Assembly: GCA_002310235.1 (NCBI GenBank)
Contig: DBYO01000002.1
Span: forward strand, 1-38,947
DNA length: 38,947 nucleotides
Direction: 5' to 3'
Origin: Bacteroidales bacterium UBA1184
GTDB lineage: Bacteria; Bacteroidota; Bacteroidia; Bacteroidales; ML635J-15
Shown: piece by piece, positions 14,829-22,582 of the stretch
Layout: each line of letters opens with the position of its first letter
How positions within the stretch are numbered: the stretch's first letter is position 1
Position numbers and translations under genes: made by a program
The notes under the pieces: model-generated
The model's input: only the letters and a program-made list of their open reading frames with translations
Told to the model about the DNA's origin: nothing
Database searches by the model: none

Positions 14829-17177
14829 TTAGTAGTCTAGTCCTTTCTTGTTAAATAGCATAAATCCTAAATGGAACATGAAGTACCATTTTACATTATT
14901 GTCGTCCATATAGTTGACGCTAAGACCTAGTGGGCCGAAGCGAGTGTTGTATATGAGTGCGGTGGAAGCCATGAGATAGTAGTAGGTGAATTTCTCGGAA
15001 TATTGTGGTGTATATACGTTTTCTGTGAATTCTTCCTTAAGAATTTTTTGGAATGGCATATAGAAATAAAATTCCGATCTGATGTTGAAGCGTTCGGTTA
15101 TGGTAATGATAGGCTTCACTCCGATAGCAAAGAAATTGTTGGCCCGGTAGTTGGTGAGCAACAGGGTCTTGGAGTTCATTACGGGAGTGAATGCTGGAGC
15201 GTTGAGTACGCTCGATGAGTAGTTTCGCAGTAGAGGTCTGTTGCTTATGAATACTTGAGCGAAAGTTCCTATTTTCAGGTACTTGGCAATATGCGAATAG
15301 TTGTCGGCGATGAGGTTCACTTGGAACCATTTGTGTCGCATCCTGTATATATCTGTAAGGGCGGTTGTGGAGCCTGGGGTGTTCATCTCGTTTTCGATGG
15401 CATGTCTTACGTCCACTACAAAATTGCGTCCAGCAGTAGGGTACATAGTGTAGTTGAGCGTATTGTATATATAAGATGCATGAACCGATGCGTATTTTAG
15501 GCTGGTGATGTCGGCGGTGTCGGATGTCTGGAACGACGACACTTGGAAGTAGGAATATTTTTGTTCGCAGGTTGTGAATCCTATTTTGGCTATCGAATGC
15601 CTTGATATTGGCGTTATTGCGTCAATCCTAACGTTGTTTTCGTAGTCGATTATGTAGGGCGGTTGGTAGCTCATCGAAAGCACCCTCGAACTTCCTTTGA
15701 AGAAATCGTAGCGGTTAAGGTTTCCCGAAAGTTCTATTGCCAAAGGTTGGTAGGTGGGCAGGTCCAATCGTCCGCCAAGGGAGAACGAGGCGTAGAATTT
15801 GCCGAAGTAGAAATTGGTACGTAACAAACCCGATATTCTGCCAAGCATCTTATATGTAGCGCTTACCGATACCATGCTCGAAGAACCACTCGACACCGCC
15901 GCTCCAATTCCGAAAGTTATGCGGTTGTCCTTCTTTATTTTAAGGTCCAGGTCGAAGTTGTTTTCCTCTTCGTTGTAAACGGCTCGGGGTGTGGCGAGTT
16001 TTATTTGGTAGTCGGACAAAAGCTTGTAGTAGTTTGATTCTATATCCTTGAAATCTAGGAGCGAATCTTGTTTATGTTTTTTTACTCTCTTTATATTCAG
16101 CGCTTTTTCAACATATTCCTTTTCGTCCGAATCGATTTTCCCGTCTATAATAATGTTGTCGAATTTCAGTTCTGGCAGACTTTCGCGGTAATTTTTGCGC
16201 TCGCTTTCTATTTCGGAAAGTTCTTTGCGGCGTGGTACAATGTCGAGTATGCTGTCGATAGCATTGTTGCAGTGTTCGTATCCAACGCTTACAACCTGTA
16301 TGAGTTTCTGGAAATCCATAACGCCGACATCCTTAAATTTAATGTTCATGATATAACTCTTTTTGTTATCGACGTCGATGCCTTTCTGTTCACCCATGAC
16401 AAGGCTTTCGATCTGGGCAAAGAGGTCATCGGGGTCGGGAGAGTCGGGTTTTGAAGCCGACGATACGTAAACACCGATTATGATGTCGGGGTTGAAGGTT
16501 TCCTTCATGGTTTCGATGGGGAAATTGTTGTAGATTCCGCCGTCAAAATACAAAGTGCTGTCCATTTCGACAGGCTTGAACAGCATGGGGAATGTCATCG
16601 ATGCCCTGATTGCTGTTCCGAGGTCGCCGGAGGCAAAAACCTTTTCACGGTTACGATAAACATCGGAGGCTATGCAGCGGAAAGGTACGAACAGGTTGTC
16701 GAAGTTGTTTTTTGCTTTTGCCGAACTGGTGGCGAAAAGTTCTATCAGACCGAGGTCCATAGGCTGGGTCGCGATAATGTTTGTAGGCAGCGCCAATGCT
16801 ATTTTTTTGCTTTTGCGGCGCAAGTCGACCCTTATGAGGGTGCCGTCGGGCTGTTCGAGCTTGAAGTAGTCGATGTATTTGGGCGGCATTGCTCCTTTGT
16901 AGTAGTTTTTGAAGTTTTGTCCACCAAAAATCTTTATCATTTCATCGGGAGAATATCCTGCGGCGTACAGACCGCCTACTATGGCGCCCATCGATGTGCC
17001 AGTGATGTAGTCGATAGGAATTCCGTGTTCTTCGAGGGCTTTTATTACGCCTATGTGTGCGTATCCTTTCGCGCCACCACCACTAAGCACAAGACCTACT
17101 GTCTGTGCCGTAGATGTGGTACAGATGCTTAATGCACTGATAGCCAGTGCTAGTAATATGCGTATATACTTGCCCAA
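14829..17177 (-). CDS. Patatin-like phospholipase with POTRA and beta-barrel (type Vd-like)
   Basis: A 782-aa outer-membrane protein fusing a secreted lipase to its own barrel. Signal peptide 1-24 (ILLALAISALSICTTSTAQ); patatin domain about 26-310 with oxyanion-hole GGGAKG (33-38), nucleophile elbow GTSMG (Ser62) and the dyad aspartate in FDGGIYNNFP (Asp212). About 320-410 looks like a single POTRA-type segment. From about 415 to the C-terminus there are alternating amphipathic strands of an Omp85/surface-antigen barrel. This is the architecture of PlpD/FplA-type autotransporters; related proteins with activity on phospholipids are known. All three catalytic elements are intact, so an active A-type lipase at the cell surface or in the periplasm is expected. 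The family is firm; topology (displayed or periplasmic lipase) is inference. Confidence 0.93.
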   Translation of the reverse strand: MGKYIRILLALAISALSICTTSTAQTVGLVLSGGGAKGYAHIGVIKALEEHGIPIDYITGTSMGAIVGGLYAAGYSPDEMIKIFGGQNFKNYYKGAMPPKYIDYFKLEQPDGTLIRVDLRRKSKKIALALPTNIIATQPMDLGLIELFATSSAKAKNNFDNLFVPFRCIASDVYRNREKVFASGDLGTAIRASMTFPMLFKPVEMDSTLYFDGGIYNNFPIETMKETFNPDIIIGVYVSSASKPDSPDPDDLFAQIESLVMGEQKGIDVDNKKSYIMNIKFKDVGVMDFQKLIQVVSVGYEHCNNAIDSILDIVPRRKELSEIESERKNYRESLPELKFDNIIIDGKIDSDEKEYVEKALNIKRVKKHKQDSLLDFKDIESNYYKLLSDYQIKLATPRAVYNEEENNFDLDLKIKKDNRITFGIGAAVSSGSSSMVSVSATYKMLGRISGLLRTNFYFGKFYASFSLGGRLDLPTYQPLAIELSGNLNRYDFFKGSSRVLSMSYQPPYIIDYENNVRIDAITPISRHSIAKIGFTTCEQKYSYFQVSSFQTSDTADITSLKYASVHASYIYNTLNYTMYPTAGRNFVVDVRHAIENEMNTPGSTTALTDIYRMRHKWFQVNLIADNYSHIAKYLKIGTFAQVFISNRPLLRNYSSSVLNAPAFTPVMNSKTLLLTNYRANNFFAIGVKPIITITERFNIRSEFYFYMPFQKILKEEFTENVYTPQYSEKFTYYYLMASTALIYNTRFGPLGLSVNYMDDNNVKWYFMFHLGFMLFNKKGLDY

Positions 17178-17267
17178 GTTTTGTAATATTCAACCATGCA
17201 AGTTAGTAAGATTATTTTTAATAGAAGATTTAAAGATTCAAAAATCTTGCTATGCTGAACTGAAAGT

Positions 17268-17295
17268 TCAAAAAATCAAAGAAATGATTTTTTGA
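17268..17295 (-). terminator. A/T-rich hairpin after guaD
   Basis: TCAAAAAATC (17268-17277) and GATTTTTTGA (17286-17295) form a perfect 10-bp inverted repeat with an 8-base loop, about 60 bases past the guanine deaminase stop codon. The stem is AT-rich, so as a terminator it would be weak. Confidence 0.4.
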
Positions 17296-17355
17296 AGGCG
17301 TTTGTTTACAACGGTTTATGTTGTTTTTTGCCGGTGTAATGCTGTGCGCTGTTAT

Positions 17356-17823
17356 TTAATATTCCGTTTTGTCGGTTTTATTTTCCCATTTTTCGAAGGC
17401 CTTTATGGCTTCGTTTCGGAGCATGGCGGTTATTTTTATGCTACGCTGATTTTCGGGTTTAGCAAATTCTTCGTATATGAAGTTGTCGCTGAATCCAATT
17501 TTGTCGGCATCTTGCTTGGTGTTGGCGTAGTATAATTTGTCGATTCTTGCCCAATAGATGGCTGCTAGGCACATGGGGCAAGGTTCGCACGAGGCGTAAA
17601 TTTCGCACCCAGAGAGGTCGAAAGTGCCAAGTTTTTTACATGCCATGCGTATTGCGTTTACCTCGGCATGGGCTGTAGGGTCGTTGTCGGTGGTAACCGA
17701 ATTTGATGCAGCTGCTACAATTTCACCGTCTTTTACAATCACTGCACCAAACGGACCTCCTCCGTTGTCAATGCTATTGAGCGACATTTCTATCGCTTTT
17801 CTCATAAATTCCTTATTCCCCAT
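17356..17823 (-). CDS. guaD: Guanine deaminase, CDA-fold
   Basis: Zinc hydrolase that deaminates guanine to xanthine in purine salvage. The 155-aa protein carries HAE (52-54) and PCPMC (81-85), giving the zinc ligands His52, Cys82 and Cys85 and the proton shuttle Glu54. GGGPFGAVIV, NDPTAHAEVNAIR, SCEPCPMCLAAIYWARI and the C-terminal GFSDNFIYEE segment match the short Bacillus-type guanine deaminase rather than tRNA adenosine deaminase TadA. The terminal aromatic (KTEY) also fits, since this family swaps its C-terminus over the active site. Last gene of the five-gene minus-strand operon, 7 bases after the O-antigen ligase-like gene. Its metabolic link to that envelope operon is not evident. 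Confidence 0.92.
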   Translation of the reverse strand: MGNKEFMRKAIEMSLNSIDNGGGPFGAVIVKDGEIVAAASNSVTTDNDPTAHAEVNAIRMACKKLGTFDLSGCEIYASCEPCPMCLAAIYWARIDKLYYANTKQDADKIGFSDNFIYEEFAKPENQRSIKITAMLRNEAIKAFEKWENKTDKTEY

Positions 17824-17830
17824 ATCTTTT

Positions 17831-19372
17831 TTATTTTCTGTCAGTTGTCCATTTTAGTAGCGAGAAGAAGAATGCCACAAATACAGTTCCTGTAGTGGTT
17901 TCGAGTGTGTCGTCGGAGAACATCGATATTGTGGCTATTAGGAAGAAGATGCCAAATAGGAATTTGTTAGTGTCCCATTTGTAGAATGCAGGCACAAACC
18001 AGGCGATAAGGCATATAATAAAGCCGATTATTCCAAATGATATAAGGAATGTAAGGAACTGGTTGTGTGCCCTGTGCCTGAATTCTGGCAATAGGTTGCT
18101 ATTTTCTTCTTCGTAAAGATTTTGGAATTCATAGTTAACGTCGCCAGTGCCAGTGCCTGTAAGTAGATTGCGGGCGGCAAGTTTTCCTCCGTATTTTAGA
18201 AATTCGATGCGCTGTACAGCCGAATGTCCGTTGCAATCGCCTGTTTTTTTGTAAACGTCTAATTCCCAAATTATTACATATATCCTACAAGAGAGATGGC
18301 TGCGGTTTGCAAATCTGTAGTTAGTTTCACCGTTTTCAATGTTTCTCACATCTTCGTCGGAAAGTTTCGATACACCTTCGGCATCCTTGTTAAGCCCGAG
18401 AGAGGTCATGTACCGCACGAGTGTGGGGTAAATGAACTGACCTTTGTTGTCGAGACTATCGATGTGAATTTGGCTGCGCTTAGACCAGGCTTCGGTAAGT
18501 TCTGCCTTAGATATGTTGAGCCATACTTGGTTGCCGTTTTCTATTGTGCCGTCCGATTTTACCACATCGTATGGGTTTCCTGCTGCGGTTTTCTCTAGTT
18601 GGATGTTGTCGCAGGTGGGAGTGTAGAAGTCGTGTACCGAGTAGGCGATAAATGCCGATATTGTTAAAGGAATTATAGCTGCTGAAACTATGCAGACAAT
18701 GCGGTGCGCTTTGTTTTTTGTCTTAACGGCAATAACAATAAGAATTGTCGTGAGTCCTATGAAGAAGCAAGCGAAGCCTGTAATCGATTGTATTATCGAC
18801 ATAAAAACAAGCATCCATATTGCCGCTAGCAGTGCTATCCATTTTATAAACCCAGTGAAAAATATCTTTTTTACAATGAAGTATGCAATAATGAAAAACG
18901 ACATGCAAAGCATTAGCGACATTCGTATGTTGCTGATAAACAGTGATAACGATCTAAATTCGTTGTTCTCTACGAAGATTTTTGCAATGATACCCATTAG
19001 CGATGCAGTAAACACTCCTGCAACGAATGTTATTAGTACTATGTTAAGTTTCTTGGTAGATAAGGGTTTTGATGTTCCAAAAATTACAGGTAGTGCCAGA
19101 AGCGGTAGTTTGATACGCAGGTCGTTCATGGCGTATGTGAAGTCGGAGGTGTTTGCCAGCCATATCAGGTGGACGATGTACAGCAAGCAGAATATCACAA
19201 TGCCAATATTCTCCTTTATTCTTTTCCATTTTTCTGCAAAGTTGCATTCCACAACCCAGTTGGTCGCAATCATTAGCATGGCTGCGTTTGTGACAAAGAT
19301 TGACAATGGCATAAAAAATGCCATTGTCAAAAGTCCGATTAGGTATATTGTGGAATGAACTTTTTCCCGCAT
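17831..19372 (-). CDS. O-antigen ligase/polymerase-like membrane protein (Wzy_C type)
   Basis: Polytopic 513-aa inner-membrane protein. There are roughly ten hydrophobic segments, nine before about residue 265 and the rest after about 445. They enclose one large periplasmic loop (about 265-445) holding ARNLLTGTGTGDV and then RAHNQFLTFLISFGIIGF (near 434-451), the conserved (R/H)xHN region of the WaaL/Wzy_C family. Members attach O-antigen to lipid A-core or polymerise glycan repeats from undecaprenyl-linked donors. This could therefore be a ligase for O-antigen, A-LPS or capsule, or a protein O-glycan ligase; sequence alone cannot decide. It follows the DUF5723-like gene by 24 bases and precedes guaD by 7. 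No glycosyltransferases are nearby, which is unusual for a polymerase and fits a ligase better. Confidence 0.82.
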   Translation of the reverse strand: MREKVHSTIYLIGLLTMAFFMPLSIFVTNAAMLMIATNWVVECNFAEKWKRIKENIGIVIFCLLYIVHLIWLANTSDFTYAMNDLRIKLPLLALPVIFGTSKPLSTKKLNIVLITFVAGVFTASLMGIIAKIFVENNEFRSLSLFISNIRMSLMLCMSFFIIAYFIVKKIFFTGFIKWIALLAAIWMLVFMSIIQSITGFACFFIGLTTILIVIAVKTKNKAHRIVCIVSAAIIPLTISAFIAYSVHDFYTPTCDNIQLEKTAAGNPYDVVKSDGTIENGNQVWLNISKAELTEAWSKRSQIHIDSLDNKGQFIYPTLVRYMTSLGLNKDAEGVSKLSDEDVRNIENGETNYRFANRSHLSCRIYVIIWELDVYKKTGDCNGHSAVQRIEFLKYGGKLAARNLLTGTGTGDVNYEFQNLYEEENSNLLPEFRHRAHNQFLTFLISFGIIGFIICLIAWFVPAFYKWDTNKFLFGIFFLIATISMFSDDTLETTTGTVFVAFFFSLLKWTTDRK

Positions 19373-19396
19373 TTCCGATATTCTATCGCAATTAGG

Positions 19397-20833
19397 CTAC
19401 AGCCTCGAAACAGTCTTCAGGACTTTCTTCGGGTGTCCGAAGGTGAGGTTGCATCCCATTCTCCAGTTGATTGTCTTGGCTTTCTGTGGGAAAATTAGTC
19501 CAATAACATCATCGGTAACCATGTACCAAGTTATGAATCCAAGTCGAGCCGAGAATCCTACACCGACATTCATAATGGTGTTGTTGATAAGCGACCAGCT
19601 TCCGTGCAACGACAGCCAGTGGTTGATGTTGGAGTTAGCCGACAATGTAAGAGACTGGTTGTATGTTTTTCTGTAGATTTCGCCACGATACAGAACGCCG
19701 AAGCCGATTTTGTCGTTAAGTTGGTATGTCGCACCGAGGAATATATTGGACGGTAGCCATGTCATATATCCCTTGTCAACCACTTTCATATCGAACATGT
19801 CGATTAGAGAGTCGGCTATGTGTTTGTATTTTGTAGTGTCGATACCGTATCTAAGTTTGCCAAGGCTGTCCTTGCTGAATGTAAATTCAACACCTTCGAA
19901 TGTGTATTCACCCTTTGCCGAGGCAATCTGTGCATTTTGCATCCAGTTTATGAAACCGAGGTCGGTAACTGCAATCGATGCCGAAATTTTATCGGTAATG
20001 TTGTAAGTGAAACCAAGGTCAAGACCTACACCGAAGTTTCCGAACGAGGAGAAAGCCTTGCCAATATCCATGTTGGTTACAATGCTGTCGCCATAGGTGT
20101 CGTATTCGAATAGGGTGGTCGATTTTCTAAGTTGGAAGTCGGCATCGGCTGTGATGAAATAGTTATCTGGATTTGTGGTAAGGTTCAAGCTACCAACATT
20201 GGTGCTTATATCGGCAATACCGAACAAGAGTTTTAGTCGGCCTCCGACAGAGAATTTCTCGGCAAATTCGGTTGCAAAACCTATTCCCAGTTCGTGGAAT
20301 GCGCACATGTCGAACGACAGTTTTGAAAGGTTGTGAGCCTTGCCCTCGTCCATATATGGCTTGTTACCATTGATGGCGAATTCGAACAAATCTTTTGGCA
20401 GTGTTGTACCAAAAAGAACTCTCTCGGCAAGTGAAACCGTTACTGCTGAATTGTTCTTCGACTTAAACGAAAGGTTAAGCACGTCGAGCCTGAATTCGTT
20501 TCGTATGGCAGTAGTCTTGTGAACTTTCTTCATGAGCAATGGTAGGTCAATAATAAGACTGTCCTTGTATTCTTCTTTGCCGAAGTGTATAATGTGATTG
20601 TAGTTGAACGAGTTGTTGCCGTAGTTGTAGTATATTGCAGGAGGAAGTTGTCCGAAAACAGGAACAATAAGTCCGCCTACCTGAACTTTGTGTACTGGTA
20701 TTGCCGATACGTTTACGGTTTGTGATTGGAATACGCGGTCCATATAGTAAAGCGTATTTGCCTGCTGTGCCATCGATGGCAATGCGAAGATAATCAATAT
20801 TGCTGCGATGATAAGTGCTTTTACGTTTTTCAT
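19397..20833 (-). CDS. DUF5723-like outer-membrane beta-barrel protein
   Basis: A 478-aa secreted protein with a signal peptide (KALIIAAILIIFALPSMAQ) and a sequence pattern of alternating beta strands (for example FGVGLDLGFTYNITDKISASIAVTDLG, IGFGVLYRGEIYR, MNVGVGFSARLGFITWYMV). The pattern resembles the DUF5723 family of Bacteroidetes outer-membrane proteins, which have no assigned function. The phrase pattern (N-terminal LYYMDRV, later ATYQLNDKIGFG) also resembles PorP/SprF- and FadL-type barrels. Start: the upstream ATG at 20848 is inside the stop of the preceding gene. GGAGG sits 8 bases before ATG 20833, and the signal peptide follows directly, so 20833 is preferred. It is co-transcribed with the lipoprotein before it, so the two may form one outer-membrane assembly. 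Confidence 0.85.
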   Translation of the reverse strand: MKNVKALIIAAILIIFALPSMAQQANTLYYMDRVFQSQTVNVSAIPVHKVQVGGLIVPVFGQLPPAIYYNYGNNSFNYNHIIHFGKEEYKDSLIIDLPLLMKKVHKTTAIRNEFRLDVLNLSFKSKNNSAVTVSLAERVLFGTTLPKDLFEFAINGNKPYMDEGKAHNLSKLSFDMCAFHELGIGFATEFAEKFSVGGRLKLLFGIADISTNVGSLNLTTNPDNYFITADADFQLRKSTTLFEYDTYGDSIVTNMDIGKAFSSFGNFGVGLDLGFTYNITDKISASIAVTDLGFINWMQNAQIASAKGEYTFEGVEFTFSKDSLGKLRYGIDTTKYKHIADSLIDMFDMKVVDKGYMTWLPSNIFLGATYQLNDKIGFGVLYRGEIYRKTYNQSLTLSANSNINHWLSLHGSWSLINNTIMNVGVGFSARLGFITWYMVTDDVIGLIFPQKAKTINWRMGCNLTFGHPKKVLKTVSRL

Positions 20834-20847
20834 TTTCCGTTCCTCCA

Positions 20848-22572
20848 TTATTTAAGGGTTAGGTTTTTGGCTCCGATGTTGTCGATGTCGGAAGCGTTTT
20901 CCACGTCTAGGTCAACTTCGATGCCTATGTTTGCCTTAGCACCGTATTCTCTGTATATTTTCATGAGGCGTCCTTGCAGAGCACCATCTGTATTAGCATA
21001 TAGCTTTATGAGCAGATGCTTGCAGTTGCTCATGTTGCTTATCTGGTTCTTTGTCAGCTCCATTTTCGTCTGTGTGGTCACCTTGTTTATTATACGTCCG
21101 TTGGCATCTACAGGTGCTGCTTCAAGAACCAATGAGTTTGGATTGTCGATGAGCGAGTCGAGTACGCGGTAGTTTTCGTCGGTAAGGTATATCTGAGCAA
21201 AAGATTCTACAGGCATTCTGTTTTCGAGAGTCAGCAGCACTGCCATGCGGCTTATAGGCAGGTTGTTTGTGTAGTTGGCAATGTCAACGTCGACTGTATC
21301 TGTATATGTAAACTTATAAAGGTAACCCCACAATGGGAATTCCACATCTATAAGCGACCTGAGCTTCGAATCTTCGGTAATGAAGTTGTTGTGGGTATGT
21401 ATGCCTGGTGCGCCTGGGTTTGTAGCTGCCAGAGCTTTGAAGTGTACCCAGTGAGGTCTATTGGGTACAATCTGGTCGAGGTTTGAATTGTTTTTGTCGA
21501 GGTATATTGAGTCGAGGGCTTCGGTTCCGTAACTCGACGAGTGTTTTACGAAGAATGGGTGGGTTTCAGACATCGGGAAGTTTTCGCTGCTCGACGTAAT
21601 ATCCCATATCTGATCGACTTTCTGTACATAGGTGTCCAATTCGGTAAAGTAGAACATCGACGGCACACCGTAAGAGTTCCAGTAGTGTACTGTAAGTTTT
21701 GGGTCGTTGAAGTAGAAACGTTCCATATAGTATTTGGGGTTGTCCTTGAAAAGCTTAATCGAGATGGTATCGCTCTGGAAGAACAGTTCGTGGTAGCCGA
21801 AGTAGCCGAACATCTTCGAGTACTTGAGATCATTGATTCCTACAGTGAATCCCAATGTGCCACCTGTTGGAGGAGCATCGGTTGCAAAATTCAAATCTAT
21901 GCTTACGTTGATTGGAATTTCGTTCCAATGCTGTGCGGTTTGAGTCAAGTCGATGGTATATCCGTCGAGTGCCAACTGTTTTTGGAACGTGCTTTCCGAA
22001 GGCATCAATGTTATCGAATCCTTGAATACCCTACCGTTCTTTGTTATTGACGGGAATTCAAGTACAATCTTCGTTGTCTTGCCAATCGTGTTTGTCAAAC
22101 TATATTCAAATGTTGCCGATTTAAGGGTTAAGGAGTCGATTTCGGCCTTGTTGCTTGGGTCGTTTTGGTTATTGAACATAGTGAATGATATTGTTTCCGA
22201 AGTGCTGTAATGTACAGATGCTTCCGCCCTAGTGGCTTTAGTCATTATGTCGGAAAGCGTTATTGTCTGTGAATAAGTTTGGTTTCCAACGTTCAGCAAT
22301 TCCTGTACAGGTTTTGATTCGACGTATGATTCGTAAAACAGCGACAGGTATCCGTCGTCGTTGTCGCGAAGCTCGATGGTCGAGTCCATGAGGTCTATTA
22401 CCTTGTAGAATGCGATATCGCTGTAAGCAATTGGCAGCGCAAAGCTTCCAGTATATACGACATTGTCACTTAGTCTGTCCATGTCGAAATTCTTCTTGGT
22501 ACACGATGGCATTGCGAAACCCAGTATCGTGACCAGAACGATTGTTAATAACAGCTTGAATGATCTTTTCAT
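20848..22572 (-). CDS. Unrecognised Bacteroidetes lipoprotein
   Basis: A 574-aa protein with a lipoprotein signal peptide (LLLTIVLVTILGFAMPSC, lipidation at Cys24), followed by beta-rich sequence rich in Asp, Ser, Thr and aromatics. I recognise no family. Visible features are several repeated Ig-like strand patterns (SLTLKSATFEYSLTNTIGKTT; VSIDLNFATDAPPTGGTLGFTV) and a C-terminal acidic stretch (VEVDLDVENASDIDNIGAKNL). The opening (FDMDRLSDNVVYTGSFALPIAYSDIAFYKV) suggests a conserved outer-membrane lipoprotein of Bacteroidales. It starts 10 bases after the propeller lipoprotein gene ends, and its stop codon lies 14 bases before the DUF5723-like start. The tight spacing suggests a partner of the barrel protein, but that is inference. 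Confidence 0.75.
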   Translation of the reverse strand: MKRSFKLLLTIVLVTILGFAMPSCTKKNFDMDRLSDNVVYTGSFALPIAYSDIAFYKVIDLMDSTIELRDNDDGYLSLFYESYVESKPVQELLNVGNQTYSQTITLSDIMTKATRAEASVHYSTSETISFTMFNNQNDPSNKAEIDSLTLKSATFEYSLTNTIGKTTKIVLEFPSITKNGRVFKDSITLMPSESTFQKQLALDGYTIDLTQTAQHWNEIPINVSIDLNFATDAPPTGGTLGFTVGINDLKYSKMFGYFGYHELFFQSDTISIKLFKDNPKYYMERFYFNDPKLTVHYWNSYGVPSMFYFTELDTYVQKVDQIWDITSSSENFPMSETHPFFVKHSSSYGTEALDSIYLDKNNSNLDQIVPNRPHWVHFKALAATNPGAPGIHTHNNFITEDSKLRSLIDVEFPLWGYLYKFTYTDTVDVDIANYTNNLPISRMAVLLTLENRMPVESFAQIYLTDENYRVLDSLIDNPNSLVLEAAPVDANGRIINKVTTQTKMELTKNQISNMSNCKHLLIKLYANTDGALQGRLMKIYREYGAKANIGIEVDLDVENASDIDNIGAKNLTLK

Positions 22573-22582
22573 AACATTAAAA

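Noticed and set aside
17356..17823. tRNA adenosine deaminase tadA
   Set aside because: The long C-terminal part with GFSDNFIYEE and the NDPTAHAEVNAIR segment match short guanine deaminases better than TadA.
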